Source: a virus
DNA length: 34,114 nucleotides
Virus record (IMG/VR): IMGVR_UViG_3300047471_000117
Coordinates: 1-34,114 of that record
Strand: one strand, 5' to 3'
A model generated the notes under the pieces. It was not told the DNA's origin, searched no databases, and saw nothing but the letters and a program-made list of their open reading frames with translations. Shown here piece by piece: positions 1-6,377 of this stretch (positions are counted from its first letter, which is position 1; each line of letters opens with the position of its first letter). Position numbers and translations under genes: made by a program.

Positions 1-292
1 GCATGATATTGGGATCGAGCGGAGTCGGCGGGACCGTCTGATCTCCCGGCGCGATGGCGGGAGGCGTCATTGGAGGCGTAGCGGTCACCGGAGGTGCAAT
101 GGGGCGAGCGGCAGCTATGGCAGCGGCAGCATCAGTTCCCGGCGGTTGATAGGGCGGCAATGCACCGTAGGGTTCGTTATGCAGTCCGGCAAAAGGCATC
201 TGATAGGCCGGAACTGCGGGCGCTCTCTGATTCGCATTTGGCGCAGCCAACAAATGACGAGCCAGCGCAACCAAATGCGGATTGTTTGCCAT
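1..292 (-). CDS. Pro/Ala-rich phage protein, 3' end outside window
   Basis: The reading frame opens at an ATG that overlaps the stop codon of the upstream AT-hook protein gene by one base (TGATG) and stays open to the left edge, so the C-terminus is missing. The visible 97 residues begin MANNPHLVALARHLL and then become rich in Pro and Ala (GALPPYQPPGT, repeated APP/TPP). Such low-complexity stretches are common in linkers of phage structural proteins. I recognise no domain. Its place after the coat and decoration genes suggests a head or tail-completion protein. The function is unknown. Confidence 0.7.
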   Translation of the reverse strand, partial: MANNPHLVALARHLLAAPNANQRAPAVPAYQMPFAGLHNEPYGALPPYQPPGTDAAAAIAAARPIAPPVTATPPMTPPAIAPGDQTVPPTPLDPNIM

Positions 293-945
293 CAGGCTGC
301 CTCTTGCTCTTCCTTGCGCGGCCTGCCCGGACCACGCTTTGGCTGTTCAGTGCCGCCGAACCTTGCGACGAGCTCGTCCATCTGGCGCTGCAGCCGCTCG
401 TTCTCGGCCCGCAGTTCCTTCTCGACCGCTTCCATCTTCACCATCGGCGCATTCTTCTCGCGCAGATCGATGAACTTCCGCGCATTACCGCGAAGCTCTC
501 CGAAGCCCATCATCTGGGTGATCTGCATCGAATCGGGAACCGTCGCCAGCGTCTCGACAAAATGCACGCCCGATGCCTTCAGGGTAGCCATCTTGGCCGC
601 ATCCATGCCGGGCAGAAGGTTCAGGGGCGTTCCTACCCCGTTGTCGGTCTGGCCGCTCTTGAACTGCTCAATGATCGTCTGGTAACGCCGGTAATAGACC
701 GGATGCTTGATTACCGTTCCGTCCGGCTTCTTGCGCTCGCATTCATGGACGACCGTGGACTTGGCACCATGTCCACCGGCTGAAATCTCAGCCATCAGCA
801 CATTGTCGAAGATGTCATAACCCGCCACTTTGGACGATTCTTCGTCCTTCATCGCCTGTTCGCGAAAGAACACGATGAGCTGGTCGGGCACGACGCCGGG
901 AGGCGCCGCAGGGTCAGTCCACAGAAACGGCACAGCATTATCCAT
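292..945 (-). CDS. Putative virion-associated protein with C-terminal AT-hook
   Basis: The product has 217 residues. The start is supported by a strong GGAGGACTT ribosome-binding site just before the ATG. The N-terminal 150 residues form a globular region with no family I recognise (PFLWTDPAAPPG near the start). Residues about 170-195 look like a coiled coil (VEKELRAENERLQRQMDEL). The C-terminus carries a basic AT-hook, RGPGRPRK at 204-211, which is the minor-groove DNA-binding motif. It is the first gene after the terminator at 978-1017 and overlaps the next gene by 1 nt. It may be a DNA-binding head protein or a regulator expressed with late genes; the sequence does not decide this. Confidence 0.75.
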   Translation of the reverse strand: MDNAVPFLWTDPAAPPGVVPDQLIVFFREQAMKDEESSKVAGYDIFDNVLMAEISAGGHGAKSTVVHECERKKPDGTVIKHPVYYRRYQTIIEQFKSGQTDNGVGTPLNLLPGMDAAKMATLKASGVHFVETLATVPDSMQITQMMGFGELRGNARKFIDLREKNAPMVKMEAVEKELRAENERLQRQMDELVARFGGTEQPKRGPGRPRKEEQEAA

Positions 946-977
946 AAGTCCTCCGTCGCCCTTGAGGGGCAGCTTGG

Positions 978-1017
978 AAAAATCTCCGGCCCCTCGCGTG
1001 GAGCAAAGGGACCGGAG
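978..1017 (-). terminator. Intrinsic terminator after the coat/decoration genes
   Basis: On the minus strand an 11-bp stem, CTCCGGTCCCT pairing with AGGGGCCGGAG with one G-T wobble and a 12-nt loop, is followed one base later by TTTTT. It lies in the 92-nt gap after the decoration-like gene and before the AT-hook gene. This is a classic Rho-independent terminator for leftward transcription. It would keep most late transcripts within the capsid genes and lower expression of genes further left, unless those have another promoter or the terminator leaks. Confidence 0.85.
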
Positions 1018-1037
1018 TCGTAGTCGGGACAGTTACG

Positions 1038-1556
1038 CTAGAGAATCTGCGACTGCACCGCCGGCCTGTCCAGCGTGACGATGGCCTGATTGGTCGTCGG
1101 CGTGCCATTGGAAGAACTCGCCACCGCATGGTCGATCTGCTTGCCATTGACCGCCGCCGACTGAACGACGCCGGTGGTCTGGAAATATAGCGGATTGCCG
1201 GCCGTGATCGTCCCGGAGGTCGCGACAATCGCCGCACCGCCGATCTGATACCAGCCCCATTTGGCAGCCACGATTGCCGCCGTCGCAACCGCGATGGGAG
1301 CGCCCGTATTGGCCGTGCCTGCCCAAAGCACCGTAGTACCATTGAGCGAGACGCCATCGGAGAGCTGATACGTCACTACCGAGCCGAGGATGGTATTGGC
1401 AGCACCGAGGAGATAGATGAACTCGCCGCCGCCAAGGATTGCGTCCCGGAAGGTGGCGACCGTACCGGCCGGGACCAGCATCGAGGAATCGACGTTACCG
1501 GGAGCGGTCCAGCCGATCTGGGTGGATTCGGAGATCCAAGTTGGTGAATATACCAT
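1038..1556 (-). CDS. Putative head decoration/minor capsid protein
   Basis: This 172-residue protein is rich in Ala, Gly, Thr and Val, with short alternating hydrophobic stretches suggestive of beta structure (IYLLGAANTILGSVVTYQL). Its ATG overlaps the coat gene stop by one base (TAATG), so the two are probably translationally coupled. A small beta-rich protein made right after the major capsid protein is often a decoration (head-stabilising) protein in tailed phages. That is inference from position and composition; I see no diagnostic motif. An intrinsic terminator follows at 978-1017. Confidence 0.7.
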   Translation of the reverse strand: MVYSPTWISESTQIGWTAPGNVDSSMLVPAGTVATFRDAILGGGEFIYLLGAANTILGSVVTYQLSDGVSLNGTTVLWAGTANTGAPIAVATAAIVAAKWGWYQIGGAAIVATSGTITAGNPLYFQTTGVVQSAAVNGKQIDHAVASSSNGTPTTNQAIVTLDRPAVQSQIL

Positions 1557-2542
1557 TACTTGAGCACTCCCTGCAGGAAGCCGTTAGATCGGGTCATATT
1601 GCCAGCCCAGCCGATGAGTTTGATCACGGCGTCCTGGTTCGTTGAGTACCGATCGGGATCGACCACTTCCATGTTTCGGTCCTTGTGCGGCCGGAAGAAG
1701 ATGTAATCAGTGGTCAGGAAGTACATATGCGCGCTCGGTGCACCGCCTGTGCCGGGAGTCGGCGGTGGGGCCGTGCTGCCCTGATAGCCACCATCCAGGA
1801 TTACCGGGATGTTGCCCATGAAGGCCAGGTTCTTGAAGCCTGCCGAGGCCCAGTCGGGATCGGTCACGCGCTGGATGGTCTGCATGGACTGCAGATAGCG
1901 ACTGTAGGCCGTGTTATCCGCCAAGATCAGCTTGGGCCCATCGGTGCCGCGAACGAGCTGGACATACATGTCGTCCATGCTGGCCTGCATCACCGCTGCC
2001 GCCGAGCCGATCGTGCCGGCAATCGACGCCCAGAAAGGCCAGGATGACTGACTGATGCCACCCACCGAGCCGGTCGGGGTATCTGCCACCAGCAACTGCA
2101 GCCCGCCGATGATCTTGCCACCGAAGGCCGTGCCGTCCGAGTACATGCCCAGGGCAACCACGTTCTTCATGGTGCGTTCGGCGTTCTCGACACGAGAGGC
2201 GACAAGGTTGATCGACCGTTCCTTGCCGCTGTTCTGCAGCATCTCGAGGCCGGAAACCGAGACCGCCACCATCAACTGCTTGATGTCGAACTCTGCCGAG
2301 GTAAAGGTGTTCTGCGGGTTGATCGCTACCGTCTCATAACCCGAATACCACGTGGCATTCGTGTTATTGGCATAGTCGATTTCCTGAAGGATCGTGCGAC
2401 CACCATCGAATGGCAGAAGGCCGGTGGAACGCTTGTCTAGTTCCCGCAAAATGGCGTTGTTGCGGGTAACGTTGTCCGCAAGCTCACCCGTGCGGCTCCG
2501 GAGGGTTGTCGTTACAAGTTCACTGAGGCCGGGGTCGGCCAT
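1556..2542 (-). CDS. Major capsid (coat) protein
   Basis: The product has 328 residues, a usual size for an HK97-fold coat protein. It starts MADPGLSELVTTTLRSR, and an AAAGGAT ribosome-binding site precedes the ATG. Features typical of podovirus coats are the N-terminal helix and the internal WYSGYETV and FTSAEFDIKQLMVAVSVSG segments, a P-domain-like stretch of helices (NLVASRVENAERTMKNVVAL), and an aromatic C-terminal strand (YFLTTDYIFFRPHKDRN). A Pro/Gly-rich loop around residues 255-270 (APPPTPGTGG) may be surface exposed. It follows the scaffold gene and precedes the decoration-like gene, the expected order for a head module. No mature protease site is evident. Confidence 0.85.
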   Translation of the reverse strand: MADPGLSELVTTTLRSRTGELADNVTRNNAILRELDKRSTGLLPFDGGRTILQEIDYANNTNATWYSGYETVAINPQNTFTSAEFDIKQLMVAVSVSGLEMLQNSGKERSINLVASRVENAERTMKNVVALGMYSDGTAFGGKIIGGLQLLVADTPTGSVGGISQSSWPFWASIAGTIGSAAAVMQASMDDMYVQLVRGTDGPKLILADNTAYSRYLQSMQTIQRVTDPDWASAGFKNLAFMGNIPVILDGGYQGSTAPPPTPGTGGAPSAHMYFLTTDYIFFRPHKDRNMEVVDPDRYSTNQDAVIKLIGWAGNMTRSNGFLQGVLK

Positions 2543-2557
2543 GGTCTAATCCTTTTG

Positions 2558-3616
2558 CTAGGCCCCCGACAGATCCTCATAGGCTTGAAGGACAGCATCG
2601 CGGGCGGTTTTTGCACGGCCTCCCGGTGGTTGCGCACCCTCAAGAGGCGATCCGTTGACAGAGGCGCGCGTGGCCAACTTGGCCTTCTGCACCTGTGCAG
2701 CATTCGCCTTCTCGGTGGCTTCGCGTTGTGTCTCGAGGAGATGAGCGCGGATGGCCGGGTTGGCCCACGTAGCCTGTTCGTATGCCTCTTCCAGGGACTT
2801 GGCGGCCCCGGCCTGGATCAACTGGCCCATATGAAAGCGGACATCGTTGAAAAAAGGCCGTTTTGGATCGGCTGCGAACTGACTGATCGTGGATTCTAGC
2901 TGCTGGTTCTGCTGTTGCTCGGCCTGCGCCTGGAAAGGCTGGAGGCGTTGCTCAACGAGCTGCGCGACCAAAGATTGAATGTCCTGTGGCTGCTGCGTTT
3001 GGCCGCCCTGAGGCTGGCCAGAGAACGCAGTGCGGGGGTCAATCCCTTTCGAGCGAAGAATATGTTCCGCCAATGCAACTGGATTGTCAACCGACAACCG
3101 GGCGAACTGCATCATCTGGCGCATTGCTTCGGGCACAGAACCAGCCTGATTGACCAGAAATTCCCGATTGACCTCAAACATCTCCTTGAGTGGCAACAGA
3201 TCCTGAGTTGCCGCCACGCGCGTTTGTTCATGCTTAACGATCTCCTCCTGCACGGCCGCCGGAAGCTTGTCCCATCGGACCTTGGCCAGCCCGGACCATT
3301 CCTGGGGCGCCGCGATCTTCTCCGGTGCCACCGGCGGCGCTGCACTTTGGGTCGTGGGGGAGGCAGCGCCCGGTTGTTCATCCGGTGCCGGTGGCGTCTT
3401 GAGCTTCAGCGTCGGCCGAGGCTCTTTTTCCTTGGGTTGCTTGGCAAAGCGTCCTGCTTCATCGCGGACACGATCCGCCGCCTGTTGTTCCGTTTCCTCC
3501 GGTACAGGAGTTGCCGAAGGTGAGCCCTCAGTCTCGACAATGGGAGCAGGAGCCGCCTCAGGCGTTTCAAGACTGTCATAGGCGGCATTCACCGTATCAA
3601 GGATGCTGTCAGCCAT
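2558..3616 (-). CDS. Putative scaffold protein
   Basis: This is a 352-residue, highly charged and largely helical protein with a long Pro/Ala/Glu-rich N-terminal region (residues about 15-105, probably disordered). The helical core runs from about 110 to 310 and includes a Gln-rich coiled-coil-like stretch (VEQRLQPFQAQAEQQQNQQ). It sits directly upstream of the coat gene, the standard place for a scaffold that guides procapsid assembly and then leaves. The start overlaps the previous gene by 8 nt and has a GGAGACGC ribosome-binding site. Composition and order carry the call; scaffolds diverge too fast for motif recognition. Confidence 0.75.
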   Translation of the reverse strand: MADSILDTVNAAYDSLETPEAAPAPIVETEGSPSATPVPEETEQQAADRVRDEAGRFAKQPKEKEPRPTLKLKTPPAPDEQPGAASPTTQSAAPPVAPEKIAAPQEWSGLAKVRWDKLPAAVQEEIVKHEQTRVAATQDLLPLKEMFEVNREFLVNQAGSVPEAMRQMMQFARLSVDNPVALAEHILRSKGIDPRTAFSGQPQGGQTQQPQDIQSLVAQLVEQRLQPFQAQAEQQQNQQLESTISQFAADPKRPFFNDVRFHMGQLIQAGAAKSLEEAYEQATWANPAIRAHLLETQREATEKANAAQVQKAKLATRASVNGSPLEGAQPPGGRAKTARDAVLQAYEDLSGA

Positions 3617-3983
3617 TGTTGCGTCTCCATGCGGTTCGTTGTTCTTCCGCCTTCACACGGTCGGCCATGCCCTGATAGTTCCCGTCAAACTGCTCATAGG
3701 CGGCCTTCACGGCCTGCCCATAATCAGGCTTCGGCGGCGCGCTGCCCCGCATGTCGTCGTTGCCGCTGATCTCGAGCCCATGGGCCTTCACGTCTGCCCG
3801 ATAGCGGCTTTTCGAGTCAAAATGCTTCTTGTCCTTGCGGTACATCGCCCGAAGGCCATTCACGCCCGCGCCCATGTCGTCGCTGATCAGGTGCGGGCCT
3901 TTCGGCTCCTCGAAATAGTTCGAGTTGGAGCGCACCTCGACAAGGCATTCCATGTCCTTGTCCCAGCGGAATGTCGTTCTCAT
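3609..3983 (-). CDS. Phage protein of unknown function in head module
   Basis: The product has 124 residues and begins MRTTFRWDKDMECLVEV. The middle contains NSNYFEEPKGPHLISDDM and a charged segment (YRKDKKHFDSKSRYRADVK). The C-terminal 40 residues are helical and polar. Proteins of this look are common just upstream of scaffold or coat genes in podovirus-like phages, but I cannot assign a function. ATGA-type overlaps at both ends place it firmly in the head operon: it starts inside the end of the glycosyltransferase gene and ends 8 nt inside the scaffold gene. Confidence 0.7.
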   Translation of the reverse strand: MRTTFRWDKDMECLVEVRSNSNYFEEPKGPHLISDDMGAGVNGLRAMYRKDKKHFDSKSRYRADVKAHGLEISGNDDMRGSAPPKPDYGQAVKAAYEQFDGNYQGMADRVKAEEQRTAWRRNNG

Positions 3984-4786
3984 CGCAGCCCCATCATCTG
4001 TTCGGCCCGCGCCTTGGCCTTCAGGTATTCGACTGTCGGCGGGAACTTGTCGCCCTGGTTAGCCTCGATATTGTCCGCTTCCCGATAGAACGCCGCGCTG
4101 ACATCGCAGCGGTTGTTGTCATCCAGCGGTGCCGGCGGCCAGCCCAGAGCCTTGGCAATGCGGACCGCCTGGGCCTGCCGCTTGCCCTTGCTCCAGGTAT
4201 AGAAATCGCTCCAGAAGCGCAGATCTCTCATGCGATGCGTCGCCACCGCCTGATCGTCCAGCCATGCTTCAACCGGAAGGATTGGAAGACCGGACGCGAA
4301 CATCCAGACCTGGAGAAGCCACATATCATCCCACCAGAACGGGAAATAATCGGTCCAGATCTGACCCGATGCCTTGCGCCATTTCTCGCTCACGATGGCA
4401 TAGGTTGCCGGCCGAACCGCGAGCGTGCGCCACCACCACACACCATCCGGCCTGACTGTCCAGGCATCGGCAATCGCATCGTCCCAGTGAGGGGTCAGCA
4501 CCACCACGTCATCGCAGAGACAGACATAGGCATCGGCCGGATTCTCATCGATCAGCCGGTTCATCATCACGCCCAAGGACGGCTGGCGAACCATGCAACG
4601 TGGCGCAATCCGGCAATCATAGAGCTTCTGCAGGTAGCCCATTGTCACGGTTTCAGGATCGTCCGAATCGCAGCCGATCACATACCTGATCTCATGCCTG
4701 CCCGATTCCAACCCGCGAATAGTGTCGAGCATGGTTTTCAGCCGGAAGGCACGGCCGCGGCTCGGGATTAGGACCGAGAGTTTCAA
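3980..4786 (-). CDS. GT2-like glycosyltransferase in the head module
   Basis: This 268-residue protein starts MKLSVLIPSRGRAFRL, the classic first strand and loop of a GT-A (family 2-like) glycosyltransferase. A second strand ends in an acidic motif, CDSDDPE (about 39-45), and a third ends in CLCDDVVVL. These are candidate DXD-type sites that bind the metal and nucleotide-sugar. Further on it is Trp-rich (FPFWWDDMWLLQVW), which could form the acceptor site. No membrane segment is visible, so it should act in the cytoplasm. It lies between virion genes rather than in the sugar cassette at 11-17.7 kb, so it may glycosylate a virion protein or be an inserted accessory gene. The sugar and acceptor are unknown. 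Confidence 0.75.
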   Translation of the reverse strand: MKLSVLIPSRGRAFRLKTMLDTIRGLESGRHEIRYVIGCDSDDPETVTMGYLQKLYDCRIAPRCMVRQPSLGVMMNRLIDENPADAYVCLCDDVVVLTPHWDDAIADAWTVRPDGVWWWRTLAVRPATYAIVSEKWRKASGQIWTDYFPFWWDDMWLLQVWMFASGLPILPVEAWLDDQAVATHRMRDLRFWSDFYTWSKGKRQAQAVRIAKALGWPPAPLDDNNRCDVSAAFYREADNIEANQGDKFPPTVEYLKAKARAEQMMGLR

Positions 4787-5004
4787 TCGGCTGCCTTGAT
4801 GTTTGTTACGTTGGACTGGGAACCTTCCAGCTCGGCAATGCGCGCCTCCATGGCGGCAATCCTTGCATCTCGCGCCACAAGCTCATTGATCAGGTCGGCA
4901 ACATTCGCCGTCAGTTCCTGCACCCGGCTCATCAGATAGATACCCGACGATTTCGGATACATTATCGTCGGCGTTGGTGCGTTCTGCAGTTGCTCGTTGG
5001 CCAT
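4783..5004 (-). CDS. Small coiled-coil phage protein
   Basis: The product has 73 residues. The ATG at 5004 is chosen because AAAGGGAA lies at the right distance; an upstream in-frame extension would run into the fibre-like gene. The first 25 residues are polar (MANEQLQNAPTPTIMYP). The rest forms an uninterrupted heptad-like helix (VQELTANVADLINELVARD and RIAAMEARIAELEG), so an oligomer is likely. It overlaps the glycosyltransferase gene by 4 nt (ATGA) and follows the fibre-like gene by 10 nt. It could be a trimerisation or assembly partner of that fibre, but no function can be assigned. Confidence 0.7.
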   Translation of the reverse strand: MANEQLQNAPTPTIMYPKSSGIYLMSRVQELTANVADLINELVARDARIAAMEARIAELEGSQSNVTNIKAAD

Positions 5005-5014
5005 GTCGTTCCCT

Positions 5015-6175
5015 TTAGGCTGCAGTGGTGAAGTTGGTCCAGGTTCCAGCGGCGGAAACCTTGACATACATGCGGGTCGCCGTGCTTGAACCAGATGTAT
5101 TGATGTAAAGACATCCCTGCGTGGCTGCGATGGTAGGAGCCACGCTGCCAAGTGCTCCCCAGATCACGCCGAAACTCGCCGTGCTGCTGAATTGCAGGGC
5201 GAAGTTTGCGCCCGTCGCGGAAGCTGCCACGCCGTTCTGGGTGGTCAGGATGCCTGTCGCCGCCGCCGATACCAGCGTCACATTGCCGGTCAGGCTGGGC
5301 GCGGCACTCAGGACCATCGAACCTGTTCCGGTGACAGTGCTATTCAAGGTCACGCCGCCGTAGACCATCGCAGAAGAGAAGGTCGCCAATCCTGAATGCG
5401 TCATGGCAGCTACTGACGCCGTTCCGGTAAGCGCCGGACTGGCAGACAGGACCATGCTGCCAGTTCCGGTGACAGTGCTGGCAAGCGTCACGGCGCCATA
5501 GGTCAGAGTTCCTGTCGCTACAAGACTGGAAAGGCTAGGATTCGTGCCGCCAACTAGAGAACCGGAACCAGTGACCGTTGAGGCGAAAGTCACAGTTCCA
5601 TAGGTAAGAGTACCAGTGAGGACCGCAGAAGAGGCTAGAATTATGCCCGCGATGGCCGTACTAGAACCGAGAACTGCCAAAGAACCTGCGGCCGTTCGCG
5701 TAAGTCCAACATCAACCACCGAGGCCGATGATTTGAAACCAAGCACAGCCGCCGAAGACAGACCGAGCCCGCCAAAAGCGCCATTCGCTCCCAATGTCGC
5801 GCCACTAGGAGAATAGATGTCGTTCAGGGTGCGGAAAATCGTGAGCGCAACGCTGCCTTCTGGCGTACCGAAATTGATCGTTTGCGATGCAAAAGCACTG
5901 ATCAGCAGATTGACCGCAGAATTGCCCTGCAGGGTCGTAAGAGTGAGTTGCCCGGCGTTTACGCTGCTGTAGGTGACCGCTCCATCAGTTTCCCCCACCG
6001 TGCCGCCATTGTCATATAGCAGTCGCGTGGTCGTGCCGCCCGTGATGGTGCTGGTATTGATTGTAATTCCCGTGCCGCCGCCGCTGATCACCTTGACCGG
6101 CATCGCGTTGGCAGAAGACAGAACAGCCCCGCCAAGTATCGGCGTTACTGGATTGAGAAGATCGGTTGTTGGCAT
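5015..6175 (-). CDS. Repeat-containing fibre-like structural protein
   Basis: This 386-residue protein consists almost wholly of Gly, Ala, Ser, Thr and Val, with few charged residues, as is usual for extended beta-structured phage fibres. Residues about 187-300 hold three related units, two of which begin TGTLTYG and all of which contain (A/N)STVTG(S/T)GS. The last 30 residues (GCLYINTSGSSTATRMYVKV followed by GTWTNF) resemble the C-terminal cap seen in many phage appendage proteins. A GAGG ribosome-binding site precedes the ATG. Because it sits between portal and scaffold genes rather than with the tail genes, it may be a head fibre. That role is inference. Confidence 0.7.
   Translation of the reverse strand: MPTTDLLNPVTPILGGAVLSSANAMPVKVISGGGTGITINTSTITGGTTTRLLYDNGGTVGETDGAVTYSSVNAGQLTLTTLQGNSAVNLLISAFASQTINFGTPEGSVALTIFRTLNDIYSPSGATLGANGAFGGLGLSSAAVLGFKSSASVVDVGLTRTAAGSLAVLGSSTAIAGIILASSAVLTGTLTYGTVTFASTVTGSGSLVGGTNPSLSSLVATGTLTYGAVTLASTVTGTGSMVLSASPALTGTASVAAMTHSGLATFSSAMVYGGVTLNSTVTGTGSMVLSAAPSLTGNVTLVSAAATGILTTQNGVAASATGANFALQFSSTASFGVIWGALGSVAPTIAATQGCLYINTSGSSTATRMYVKVSAAGTWTNFTTAA
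5276..5617 (-). repeat. Threefold internal repeat in the fibre-like gene
   Basis: Codons 187-300 of the fibre-like gene encode three related units of about 34-43 residues. Unit 1 starts TGTLTYGTVTFASTVTGSGS, unit 2 starts TGTLTYGAVTLASTVTGTGS, and unit 3 has VYGGVTLNSTVTGTGS. The second and third also share MVLSA(S/A)P(A/S)LTG. The nucleotide sequence is partly conserved too, which suggests fairly recent duplication. Such repeats usually lengthen the shaft of a fibre and can change in copy number by recombination. Confidence 0.7.
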
Positions 6176-6182
6176 GGCTACC

Positions 6183-6377
6183 TCAGGGGAGCGTGATTGG
6201 AATGGGATTGGTGTCGCTTACCAGGGCACCGTTGATAAGCCATGTCACCGGAGCCAACAGTGCCGTTGAAACCGGGGCGCTGGTATCGGCCGTCGAATTG
6301 CATGGCAGAGGGTTGGCATCGCTCACCGGAGCACCATTGAACATCAGTGTCTGGGGATTGCAGATCGTCTCGCTCAT
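6183..6377 (-). CDS. Small two-repeat protein between portal and fibre-like genes
   Basis: The product has 64 residues. It overlaps the portal gene stop by 4 nt and ends 7 nt before the fibre-like gene. Two halves resemble each other: MFNGAPVSDANPLPC near residue 12 and LINGALVSDTNPIPITL at the end. This points to an internal duplication of a short beta-hairpin-like unit. No family is recognised. Tight coupling to the portal and fibre-like genes suggests a small virion or assembly protein. Confidence 0.6.
   Translation of the reverse strand: MSETICNPQTLMFNGAPVSDANPLPCNSTADTSAPVSTALLAPVTWLINGALVSDTNPIPITLP

Noticed and set aside
3971-4771. Plus-strand frame of 266 codons opposite the GT2-like gene
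   Set aside because: It is an antisense shadow; the minus frame shows clear glycosyltransferase motifs and coupling to neighbours.
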